From: Pterobdella sp. o SKG-2022
Taxonomy: Eukaryota; Annelida; Clitellata; Hirudinida; Piscicolidae
DNA length: 64,000 nt
Assembly (NCBI GenBank): GCA_964035795.1
Contig: OZ038321.1
Span: 20,772,283-20,836,282, forward strand
Direction of reading: 5' to 3'
Shown piece after piece: positions 11,918 to 23,453 of the stretch; within the stretch, counting starts at the first letter, position 1; the number at the start of each line of letters is the position of its first letter. Made by a program: the position numbers and the translations under genes. A model generated the notes under the pieces. It was given only the letters and a program-made list of their open reading frames with translations, did not search any database and was not told where the DNA came from.

Positions 11918-14900
11918 ATGTCTTATGTCAAAAAGAATAAAGAGAATAAATTTCACCATAAAAAATTTGGGGCTAAAAAGAAAACATGGAAATTAGTAAA
12001 TGAAGAAGTTGCACTTTTACAAGAAAGAATATCAAATGTAAAAATTTTTTTTCAATACAATGAATAGTTATTTTTTTAAAGTTTGAATCTTTACTTTCAA
12101 TAACTGCATTTTCAATCAGTTTGATCAAGTAAAAGCCCAACGTTTTAATGATTATCCTCTCTGCAAAAGAACTCTAAAAGGTTATAACAAAAGCTATAAT
12201 ATTTATTGATTGAGATTTTTAAAATAAAAATTTTCAACTAACTTTTATTTAAATATTTGGCTGTGACACTTATTTTCAATTAAAAACTCAAAAAGCATAG
12301 TAAAAATAATAATAACATACTTAAAATAAATCAATTATCAAAAATTGAATTATTCAGGATTAGCAAACTGTAAATTTGAGACCCCGACTGCCATTCAGCA
12401 CAAAACTTTGATACCATCACTAAGGGGGGAGGACATTGTGGGGGCAGCCAAGACTGGCTCAGGGAAGACTCTTGCCTTCATTATTCCTGTATGTATAATT
12501 CAATTAAATGTTTAGAGAAGCAAAGGATTGGTTAATTTCATATACCAAAAAAATAGTATTCCAGCTTTTACTAATTGAATATAACAATTTCAAAAAAGTT
12601 AATCAACGTTTTAGTGTCAAAATGGAGTTTTAAATTTTACCAAGTAAACAATTTCATAACAAACATTTCAAGGTTTTGTTGATTCCTATAAGCTCAATTC
12701 TAACACTAAAATGAAAGCAAATTTCAGATTTTAGAGAAGCTCTACAAGCTGAGATGGAGCAAAAGTGATGGGGTGGGAGCACTAGTTATCACACCCACCA
12801 GGGAGCTTGCCACTCAAGTTATTTTTTTTTATATTCTCTGTATTTCAAAATTCTTCACACATTTCTAAAAGTTAGTTTTGCATTCTTTAAATTTGTATAT
12901 TAGTCATTATCTGATTATTGATTTCTTACCACCACAGATATTCAAGGTGATAAACAGTGTAGGTAGTTTGCATGACTTTTCTGTAGGTTTGGTCACGGGT
13001 GGAAAGGTCTGTTATTTTTTTTTTGATATAGTTGTGTATGAAGTAAAATCATGAAATATTTTATTGAAATATTACTTAAAGAATACAAGTGGTTATGATT
13101 CTATTGATTCAAAATATTTTAAATTTATGGGTAGTTTATATTTATAGCTTTTAATGATGTTGGTTTTCGGGCATCAAGGTTAAACTTTATCCAAATTAGC
13201 ACATTTGGTTGAGGCTGGTTTTTTGTCATATTAGTCGACTCTAATAGCAGGTATCGACAGAGTGAAATTTTGATATTGTTGTTATTTGGCTTGGCTGATG
13301 ATCCTGTATAGTAGTAGATCATTCAATCATTTTCAAAAGCTTTCATCTATAAAAAATGATTACCAAACAAATATATCAACCAAGAAAATCCACCTACAGA
13401 ACATGAAGGAGGAAGAGAGAGCCATTTCGAGCACAAACATCATTCTAGCCACCCCAGGCCGAATGCTTCATCACCTTGATAAGACTTACTCATTTACTCT
13501 GGATAACCTGCAAGTGCTTGGTGCAGTCTTTGAATAATAGTAATGATACATATATATACATGTATGAATAGAAATATTAGTATATGGAAAGTTTACTTTA
13601 GTTATATTTAACACAGTTTCAAGCTCAATTTAACTGCATTTATTTCAATGTTTAAAGTGATTTATAATATAAAAATCCACATTACCACTCTCACCCAAAA
13701 GTATTGGATGAGGCAGACCGAATGTTGGATGAGGGTTTCAAGACAGAGTTGAATCACATCATCAAACACTTGCCTCCCGACAAACAAACACTCCTCTACT
13801 CTGCAACACAGACTAAGTCTCTATTCTCTTATTTATAGACTATTGTATATATTTTATTGAAATTTTTTATTCATAGTTATATGAGGGTGGTCATGTAGGT
13901 ATATTTAAAAATTTATAAAAGCTACGTAATTCTCATATTTTTTGTATCATTCTGTTATTTTCTAGATGATATCTTTTCTCATACTTATTAATGAATCAAA
14001 GCATGTTTAGATTATGTTTTTATATGCACATAAAAGTTGCATACTTTTCATCTTTATATTTTTTCATTTTTTATAGTTTATACATACCATAGTTATTAAT
14101 TGATCAAATAATATTCAAATTTATATACCCATGCAACCTTGAATGAAGGATGGTGGAGGACATTGCCCGTCTAAAGATGAAAGACTGGTTGTTTGTGTCA
14201 GCAGAGGCATCAAACCGCTCAGCCATCCCCGAACTTCTCAGGCAAGTTAGTGCTTGTTGTCATCATCAATAGTTGCTTTAAGCGTTATGCAGAAGCAACT
14301 CAGTTGGGTAAATGTTTGAGTTATAATATTTAGTACAAATCCCGGTTTGGCTTGATGCTTTTAGCTCCATAAATAAGCATACTGAAAAATGCATATTTAT
14401 TGTTCAAAAAGTGTTCAACATTAGTCTTGGTTTAAATAAAACTTCAGTGCTTCAATATAGTGAATATTCATAAGCCTCATAACAGTTAAAAGAAACAGCC
14501 TATAAATGTGATTGGTTATGTATCGATCGAATCTCAAAATCTTCCTACCATTCACTTATAATCATCACTTCAGCATTACGTCATATGTGAGTTACATGAC
14601 AAATTCAACTTCTTGTGGACCTTTGTCACCAAGCATCGAAAAAAGAAGGCTATTGTGTTTGTGTCAACATGCAAACAGGTTGTTACTCATTTGTTAATTA
14701 AAGCTTGTTGGTGATTAAGTTAATTTGAATTTATCATGAGTTATATTTATATAAGTTCATATAGCACCAAGGTTTTTAAAATTTTTGTTTGATTTATGAG
14801 ATTGTTGTTGTATTTGTTGTTTAAAACTTTTACAAGTTGACGTCAATAAAACTATCTTTGTGACTATTCTTTTTATTTAGTACTTGTATTACAATTTTGT

Positions 14901-17900
14901 AATGCCAAGTTATAATTATTATTTCTTTTATTTGTTATTATTATTATCCTCATTATATAAGTAAGTCAACCATTTCATCGCCCCTTTCTGGGGTTTTGGT
15001 TGCGCAATTAATTGGTTTCACAGGGCGCTACGTAAAATACATAAACATCATAAAAACCCTTAGTATAAGTTCACACTATATTGATATTCAAACCATAGGA
15101 AGTTAAACTACACCACCCACCTCAGGCTCGATTTCTGTTTGAGATAATGAGCAAGATGCAACCATCGGTGGTACTACTCTGTCTACACGGCGCCATGAGT
15201 CACAAGAAACGACTCAAGACATGCGAAACATTCAACAACAAACGATTCGCTTATCTTATTGCTACAGACGTTGCTGCCCGAGGCCTCGGTGGGTTAAGGG
15301 ATGTGTGTGGTTGTATGGTGGAGTTAGTGTTGGAAGATATTTTAATGTAAAAATTCTCGTATTAAACAAATTTTAAACCCTGGTGTTTTATGTTGGCGTC
15401 ATTCTAAATTATTGTTAATTTTTCACAAAAATATTGAATATCTTGACAATCTATTTTCGAACTCTTCTTAAAAAGTAGTGACGCATTCATTGTCAACATG
15501 GTTACTTTTAATGGCGAGCTTCACACACAGATTTTAAAGGGGTTGATAGTGTGATGCAGTATGACTCACCCGATGACGTCAGCTCCTACATACATCGGGT
15601 TGGAAGGACTGCCAGGTTGATATTTTCATATTGTCAGAATTATTTTATTGGCTATAAAATTACATAATTATTAGTGTTTTTAGTTGTTAAATTTTTCTGC
15701 AGTTTCTTTTTGTTTTGATCTGTGTGGGTATTTTAATTTTTTTTATATATTTATATTTTTATTGTTTCAATCGTAGGCTAGAAACTATTGAAATTCATGC
15801 CACCATAATAAATTTTGTAATTTTAATGTATTTTTGCTCTTTTTCGGTTACTTTTATTTTTATTATAGGTATAGGTTAAGATTAAATGTTAATATTTTTT
15901 TATTCCTATTATTTCTCAAACTTTTTTGAAATATATCATCCCACCCAGATACAATAAAGATGGTGACAGTTGGTTGATGTTGTTGCCCTCAGAAAAGCAG
16001 ATGATCGAGAACCTTAACAAACAAGGCATCTCCCTGCAACTGCAAAAGTATGCTACATTGCATATAAATCGTATTAAAACTTCAATCTTCGCTGAAAAAT
16101 TGAATGAAAATAATGTAAATAGTGACGATGATGCACGAGCTTATTGATTTTATTAAGATAAATAAGTACAATTGATTGTCATCATCATATCGTTTCACGT
16201 CCGCTTCCATGCTAGCATGGCTGTATTCAGCATATACAATATACAAGACATACCACTACATAGAGTGAAAGCTAACGTTCTGAACGATGTGACTGTTCGA
16301 GTGAGGCATTTTGTATTCACTGATAAGATCATGACCGACTATGCTAAGAAGGTTAGCTTCGTCATTATTCAATTTAAACGTTTGTTTGAAATTAGTATTG
16401 TTATTTTAGCTAATATTATCATCATTAATATTGTTATATATTAATGACTTGAAATGAGGTTTGTAGATTATAAATGATTTACTTTATGCTTGATTCACTC
16501 TTCCAACGATATTAGTTCAACTGAGTTTTCAAACCAAAAGGCTTTCAGCACATACCTGAAGAGCATCTACATGAAGGCAGACAAAAAGGTGTTTGATGTC
16601 AACAAACTCAATTATGAAGCTTTTGCTAGGTATGTATCGAAGGCGTGCTGCACGATTCAAATTTCAAACACTAGTAAATTACGCTAAGTTTATTTTTCTG
16701 TAAAACTATATTTTCATGTACTTGATGTCTTTAGGGAAATTTATAAAATTTTTATTATCGCTTTTTAATCTGATTTTGTGTTGAACAGAATTGATAATTG
16801 ATAAGCAACATGATCAATATATGTACAACAGGTCGTTAGGGTTACAAGATGCTCCCAAGGTTAGGTATATTATCAAACAAGAGAGGATAAAGAAGAACGT
16901 TGTTGAGAAGGCACCACGTGAAGAGGAAGCAGAAAAAAAAGAAAATGAGAAGGAAGAAAAAGAAGAAGAGGAAGAGGTAGTTGATGAAGAAGGTGATGAG
17001 GATGAAGACGATGAAGAAGAGAATGACGTCGAGGAAGATGTCGATGATGCCGACAGTGACCAAAATGAAATATTAGATGAGAAAATCGATAATAAAAGAT
17101 CAGGTAAGAAAAATATAGAGGATAAATTGAAGGAAGTGAGAGAAAAACTCAGAAATAAAATGAAAAATATGGCGAATGAAGGGAGCGATGTTGCCACGTC
17201 GAATGTGAGCGTTTCAAACAATAGTAATGATATTATAACGATTAAGTTAGGTTATCGTCATATCCTTTTTTCGTTTTTGTATACTATTATGAAACGTAAA
17301 CTTCAAATTCTAACGAAACATATTCATCCCCTTGTATACATTGTTGTCTTGTTTTTCACACCAACCAGAAGAAGAAAGCAAGCAAACAGTTGATGAACAA
17401 GAAGATCGTGTATGAGGATGATGAGCAAGAGGTGTTTAAAAGTCTTTGTAACATTTTGAAGAATCGTTGTGACATTTGTATTCAGTTGTTTTTTTTTATA
17501 GTATTTAGTTATCAACTTTGTAACATTTTGGATAAGCTTTATATTGAAGTGTTTGGTAATTTACAACTTCAGTGATGTTTTATGAGTATCATTATAATCT
17601 TTATGTATTTTTAAGTTGCCTCTTGTTGTTTGGCTTTTTTTTATCTGTTTTTCAATTCACTCGTTTTTATTGTTTTTTTTACTATTTTTATTTTTTTGTT
17701 ATTATGAGTGGATTCATAATTCTTGTATGTTTATGCTACTTTCAGAACACCGTAAAGAAGGCTCGCTTGGAAGACTTATTGGAGGAAATGAAGAGGCAAG
17801 ATAAAGTTGACAAGGAGAATGAGAAAGTCAAAAGGAAAAAGGTTGGTTATGTTTGGTTGGAATAGCTTCTAGTTCATCAATAATTCATAATCGTCTGATG

Positions 17901-18479
17901 GTTTTAATTTAGTTTTGACTTTCCCGATGCTTTTAAAAGAGTATTATCAAGTACACTGTATACAGTGAGCCCTTAGGGACTTGCTGATCAAATTCAAACG
18001 ACATTTTTGCTTTTTCTAAAAAATTTTCATTTGATTATAAAATTCAAGGAAAAAATTGAGAAGAAAGAAAAAATAAAGAAAAAAATAAAAGAGAAGGAGG
18101 AAGAGACAGTGGAACTAGGAGGGGATTTAGACCATAATCTCTTAGACAACGATGACTTGAAAGAGGAAGTCGGTAGATATATGTTTTGATGGCGTTCTTT
18201 ATTCGAATGTGCAACTATTCTTTAAAAGCACTAAAATTTTTGATGTGTTTTGGTATTGATTCTTAGCATGATTATGTGTAATCCTGTAGTTTTTTTATTG
18301 AATTTTATTTGATAATTATTCAGAAAAAAATTAGTTTAAATTATGGCTAAGACCATGAAAATAGAATGATTGAATTCTCAAGTTCTTTTTTTTATGTTTC
18401 ATTTTCAAAGGATGATTTTGCTGACCTCGATGATAGGGTTGCTGAAAACAGTGAAGAATCTTCTAATGAAAGTGATTGA
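11918..18479 (+). CDS. DDX10: DEAD-box RNA helicase DDX10/Dbp4, complete 19-exon gene
   Basis: Nucleolar ATP-dependent RNA helicase for small-subunit ribosome assembly (U14 snoRNA release in the yeast homologue Dbp4). Exons: 11918-12037, 12120-12180, 12358-12488, 12728-12817, 12938-13006, 13400-13520, 13702-13816, 14149-14245, 14574-14678, 15126-15288, 15531-15615, 15949-16047, 16231-16351, 16541-16629, 16832-17204, 17369-17431, 17746-17841, 18049-18168, 18411-18479. All phases agree, giving about 728 residues. Visible motifs: FNDYPL and Q motif [10 protein letters not shown], motif [10 protein letters not shown], Ia PTRELA, Ib [38 protein letters not shown]. The C-terminal match to DDX10 ([19 protein letters not shown]) is followed by a long acidic/lysine-rich tail and the KKIVYEDD block, as in the family. 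The last junction (GAA, then GTCGGT donor) is the least certain; the alternative is to end at TGA after 18180. The start ATG is the first in frame and precedes a basic segment typical of the family. Confidence 0.94.
16170..16222 (+). repeat. Dispersed-repeat fragment in DDX10 intron 12
   Basis: The stretch around CGTTTCACGTCCGC and CCATGCTAGCATGG lies 8 to 60 bp upstream of exon 13. From memory it resembles the conserved start of a very common mollusc (cephalopod) dispersed repeat. CCATGCTAGCATGG is itself a perfect palindrome. It ends at the exon 13 acceptor. Confidence 0.4.
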
Positions 18480-19112
18480 AATAAATAATCTACCAGTTAC
18501 AATTTCAAGAATTTTTTTTCATTTATTATCTAGTTTTTTCAATATTTATGATTTTTTGGTTACAATAATAAACGATTGAATGTATTCAAATGAATTGGCC
18601 TACAAATAATATAGATAATACAAGTTAACTTGAGAGAAGCTTGCCGTTTCATTTAATTAAATCAGAAAGTGCTTTTTTTTGCGATATTAAAACACTGTTG
18701 TTTTAGTTTTAAAAAAAGCATTTATTCAGAAAGTATTTCAGGGTCTTGTGTTGAGAAACCAAAATGATTTTGAATGGAGTACATTTTTGTGAAAAGATAC
18801 CTAATTTGGTTATTATAAAATTTTTTTATTATAAATATTTTATATAAAAGTTTGAGAAAAGGCTCTAATTTATTGATGCAAAATTTTAAAATGCACTTGC
18901 AAATACTATTAATAGAATTTCACCAAATCAAGTTTTAATTATGATATAAATGAATTTCTCATACAAAGAATTTTTTTAAAAATTATATGCCCAAAATTCA
19001 TAATTTAAATTTTTGATTAGATTTCTATAATTACGAATTCATTTCAAACAATGATTAAATAATGATTGTTTCCAAATGTAAATTTTTCAAGTTGAAGCAA
19101 ATCGATATTTGA
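18480..19112. other. DDX10 / CAP convergent intergenic spacer
   Basis: The two flanking genes converge here. An AATAAA-type signal occurs about 90 bp after the DDX10 stop. No other gene or structure is recognised. Confidence 0.5.
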
Positions 19113-20015
19113 TTAAACGGGAGTGTAAAAGCACACAAGCACTGATCCAGAGGTGCCAATGTCACCGATCATGGGGCACTTGGAAACGGCGCATCCAATG
19201 TATTTAGAAAGTGGCCAAATCATCTATATTTTAAAAATACATTATTCATTAGATTTTTTTGAAGAATTGAATAAAGATATTTTTACTTGAAGATATGGGT
19301 AGCAGTCTTGGTTTTCCAAGCATTCGAATGACCCTTCTTTGTAACTCTCTCTAAAACTGTTCCACATCAGAAAAGCGTTGTAAGGATGGGCTTCATCTTC
19401 TTTCACTGGGTAAATATTCTGTCCGTAAGTGTCATCTCTAGAGTCTCCAAAGATTTTGTAACCAATGGTGCATTCGTTTGCCCATTCTTCAGCTGCTGCT
19501 TGGAGCAGGTTGTCCCATTTCTGAAAATTAAACAAATTAACAATAAAACAAATATTTTGTCATTGATGCTAAAAATCGTTTACCAAAACTTCTTCAGAGT
19601 TAGCTTCAGTTCTGAGTTCATTATGCAGTCTTAACAGCTTTGTATCAAAAGGTTCATTGTCGGGAGCGTTTTGTTCATGCTCTGATTGATTTTCATCAAC
19701 TTCAACTTGTATTTCTTTTCTCCTCTTCAACAAACCCACAATGGAATATGAAACTTTTTTCAATCCTTCTAGAGGTTTTTTTACGATATCTTTCATCAGA
19801 TCTTTACTTTTATCCAAGCCTCGTCCGATTTCTTTCCCCACTCTCTCGACTCCTCTGCCAACTTCTTTTCCCACTTTTTCACCAACCCTTCCAACTTCTT
19901 TGACTACTTTTTTAAAAGGTTTTGTAATTCTTCTAAAACGCCTTTCTTCAGTATCATGGACGTTGAATACCAATATGATTGCGATTATAAAAAAGATCAC
20001 AGTTGTCGACTTCAT
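19113..20015 (-). CDS. Secreted CAP (SCP/TAPS) domain protein
   Basis: Three minus-strand exons join in frame: 20015-19584, 19520-19287 and 19223-19113 (stop TAA), for 258 residues. Residues 1-20 form a hydrophobic signal peptide. Residues 25-95 are a basic/acidic amphipathic stretch with an 11-residue repeat (VGKEVGRGVER then VGKEIGRGLDK). The CAP domain follows: LHNELR (first conserved His), WDNLLQAAAEEWANEC, GQNI, a WNSFRESY segment, then PYLQMIWPLSKYIGCAV and LVCFYTPV. The His of the usual HYTQVVW signature is replaced by Pro, so the classical metal/catalytic-like pocket is incomplete. CAP proteins are secreted and diverse in role (sterol binding, immunity, reproduction, venom allergens); the sequence does not say which applies. 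Introns are 63 bp each, phase 0. Confidence 0.9.
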
Positions 20016-23000
20016 TTTGGTTTAGAAAATAAGACAAATATTTGACCGTCGAGTTTAGTTTATATAAATTTTTATCAAGATTGGTTTTACCAATTGAACT
20101 TACGATTTAAAAATTTCATCATTTTTTTAAATAAATACTTTGTAAACATTCATACAAGAGTCTTCAAATATTTTGTTCAACACTCAGAGCGGGTATTTAA
20201 GTTGGTATTTTTATAAATTAGTCAAACTTGTTTATTTAAATATTTCGAAAAACTTCTTTTTGATCTCTACGCCATATATGAAACCCTTCATTTGAGAGCT
20301 GTTCAAAATTAAAAAAATATAAATATTTTTTAATAATAATACTCAAAACATTTTTAATAATTTAATCATTTTCATAATCTTAAGAAACCTTAGCAAGTAC
20401 AGCTTTTCTGTTGAACTCTAGTTCATTTTGTAGGATAGGAATTTTTTAAAATTAGCAGTCTTTACATAAATTATTATAATATACTTTAAAAATATGGAAT
20501 TGGTACTATTTAATACTTGTACAATATAGAAATACCTGCTAATAATTTTAATTAGTTGCTTTTTAAATATCTAAAAAAGATATAATTAGATTCTTTAAAA
20601 TTAAAAAACTAATATTTTCAAATAATTTCTCAAGTTTGATTAAAATTTATCTTATTGAATATGTCTTAAAATGTCTCTAAAAAGTTACATTGAATATGAT
20701 GAATTTAATTTTATTTATAATATATTCATTGTTTCAGTACTTGAAATCAATTGAAAACAAAAGTGGTATAGAGTCTTCTTGTGTACATTTCCATGATTAA
20801 ATTTATCAACAAGCTTATAGCTATAATTGATGAGTATTTGTCCCATCAAATTTATTGATTATATTCATTAAATAGGTTTAAACCATTGGAACTGACTTGA
20901 AATTTTACTTCAAAGATTGACTAAGTTTAAAGTTTGTCAGCTTTTGGTACACTTTAACATCACTCAAAGATTTTAATAGAAAAAAATAAAAATATGATTA
21001 AAACATTTAATTTAAAAGTTAAATAATATAAGAATGAAGTTGATATTTTGTCAGAGGTAGGTTAACACAAGAGACCTTAGGGTAGCAATAACTGCGTTTT
21101 GTTCTACAAGCTTTTCGTAAGCACATCATTGTTCGAAATATCATTCAAAAATGAACGGTTTAATTTTTAAAAAATGTATTATTTTTCAATAATTACTTTT
21201 TTCAATATTTTTAAAACTAAATGATATAACTAAACACGATGGTTAATTAGTTCACGAAGACTTCGATTTTCTAAAAATTCATCATCAGGTTAAAAAAAAA
21301 CAATGAACAAAACTTATTTATACTGTAAGTATTATCGACCCATGAGGCTGAGTTGCGTAGTTTTAATAATTAAATATTGCCCATAAAGTTTGCTCGCTTA
21401 GTTTTCAAACAACATTTTTTCATGAAGTGTTTGTAACTTACGAAGACAAACGTCACACCATCAAGTGCATTTCAAAGCTCTCTAACTTTAGAATAAAAAA
21501 AGCCAGTCAGAAAGACACAAAAATATTCTTAAAGCTCATATCCAAAGACTTAAAAATCACAAAAATGCGTTTGAGAACTTTGAAATATTAATGACAGATT
21601 TACAAAAACTTTTGCTAAAATTATGACACAATGACTTGTAAAAAATCCCAATTTGAACATTATTAATGTAATTATATTACCTAAATTGAGGATCAAAATT
21701 TTTTTGTACTGTGATTAGTGTAAAACCATTGAAGATAGATTAGCCGTATGCATTTGATTATGAAGCCATATTTTGGTACACTGAAGGTTAGTGAGACGAT
21801 TCATAATACCCTAATTATGAGTTATTTTTATTTTTAAACTTTATTATGAAGAAATATTTTCCTAATATCTTTTTGTTAAATGAAGTTGATGAAATTAATA
21901 ATATTTATGCAACATTACGTAGAAATCTTGAACTATTTTGTTTCGAAGATGTGAAGAAAGCTTTGGACACTAATGAGAGAAATAACTTTAAAACATTCTT
22001 GTTAATGTTTGCAACTATTTGAAAATTGGAAAAATTAAATTTTCACCAAAACTCTGAGCTTGAAATCTTATGCGCTTTAAATCGACCGGTCGGTTCAAGT
22101 GTTTTCCAACTAAATTTAGTTAATGCAATCAATTCATGTTTACTCACTCAAAAATTGTTGAAACTCAACTTTTGAATTCGATAGATACTATCACTTAAGC
22201 TAAAAATAAGAATATTTCAAGATAAAAACAATAGTTTGAATACCCCACTTACGCAAATGACTAATTTTACCTAAATTGATGAGAACCCACAAATTTTTTA
22301 TCTTCCAAAAAAATATTCATGAATAATTTCTCACAATAATGAATAATCTGTGGGAAAAAATTTCTAGTTTGATTTGAGTAGTTATCTTTTTAATGAAATC
22401 TAAACGAGAGTTTTTCACTGACATGATTTGAAGTTTGAACTAAGTTGAAAGCCGACGTAAATTTACTTGGGAAAGTTGAAGTATCCGGATTCTTGAAATC
22501 CAAGTTTTTAGAGGCTTACTGCAACCATAAAAAAAAGAAGATATACGATACATTCCATCTTTTAACTACAAAAATCCTACACAGCTTAAACTCGAGAGTC
22601 TGTGAACGGACCCAGTAAAAGCGAGTGTGTTTGTGAAGTAGTTCGAATGGATGAAAAAAGAGGGGGGTGCTTTTTATTGTCAATAGGAGACCGGAATTCA
22701 TGACAACAACAACAACAACAACAACAAATAAAATACAAATTATATATTATAAAATCAGCAATCAATTTTCAAATTGTGATATATAATTGATATATATATA
22801 TATATATCAAGTAATAAATTTATCACTTGATATGTAAGTCTTACGAAAAGGTTCGTGTCTTCTTTTTAAAAAATACTTTTTGTTTGTTGACCTTAATATT
22901 TGATTCAGGCTATTATACTTCATCAATTTTTCAATTAAATTTTCAAAAATTTTAGTTTATTGTTAATTTGGTAACAACTGAATTTTGATGATGTTTTATA

Positions 23001-23453
23001 ATGGAAAGCTTTTGCCCTTGAGTAATAATGAAAAAATAATAATTTAAATATGCCCGAAATAATTTTTTTAAATTCATTGAAATAAATTTTTTTCTTGAAA
23101 TTTCTTGATTGTTTCTTTGTTAAATTCAAATTTGAGTTGAACCTTTAAATTAAATGAATAAAAGTAAAGTCGTTTTTTAAATTTTTTCGAAAATTTGTTT
23201 TGTTTAACAGTTATGTCAAAGTAATTTTAGAATAAAAACATACTTAAAAAATGTAAAACAATTATTTATAATATCAGTTTTTGCATTAATGGTTATTAAA
23301 GTGAACAACATCTACATAACAAGCATTTTGTGATGACAGCTAACACTATTCCAAAAGAAAGCATCAACAACTTCAAAAAAGTATAGTTTGAACAACAAAA
23401 CACTGATAGTAGCTTTGAAGAAAATTTAGAACACAGCAAATACTGCAAAAAAA
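20016..23453. other. Intergenic region with dispersed repeat and simple repeats
   Basis: Mostly AT-rich non-coding DNA. It holds the presumed divergent promoters of the CAP gene and the EFA6 gene. 22565-22690 is a diverged copy of a repeat also found at 36160-36290. A (CAA)n run lies near 22700-22727 and a (TA)n run near 22793-22808. No coding exon was recognised. Confidence 0.5.
22565..22730. repeat. Dispersed repeat copy A ending in (CAA)n
   Basis: Aligns by eye with 36160-36290. Shared blocks include CGAGTGTGTTTGTGAAG (GTGAGTGTGTTTATGAAG in the other copy), an AAAGAGGGGG block and a following CAATA-rich block. It ends in a (CAA)n run, suggesting the 3' end of a retroelement. Confidence 0.55.

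Noticed and set aside
16814..17221. Ser/Phe-rich ORF opposite the DDX10 acidic tail
   Set aside because: Shadow of GAA/GAG-rich coding sequence in DDX10 exon 15.
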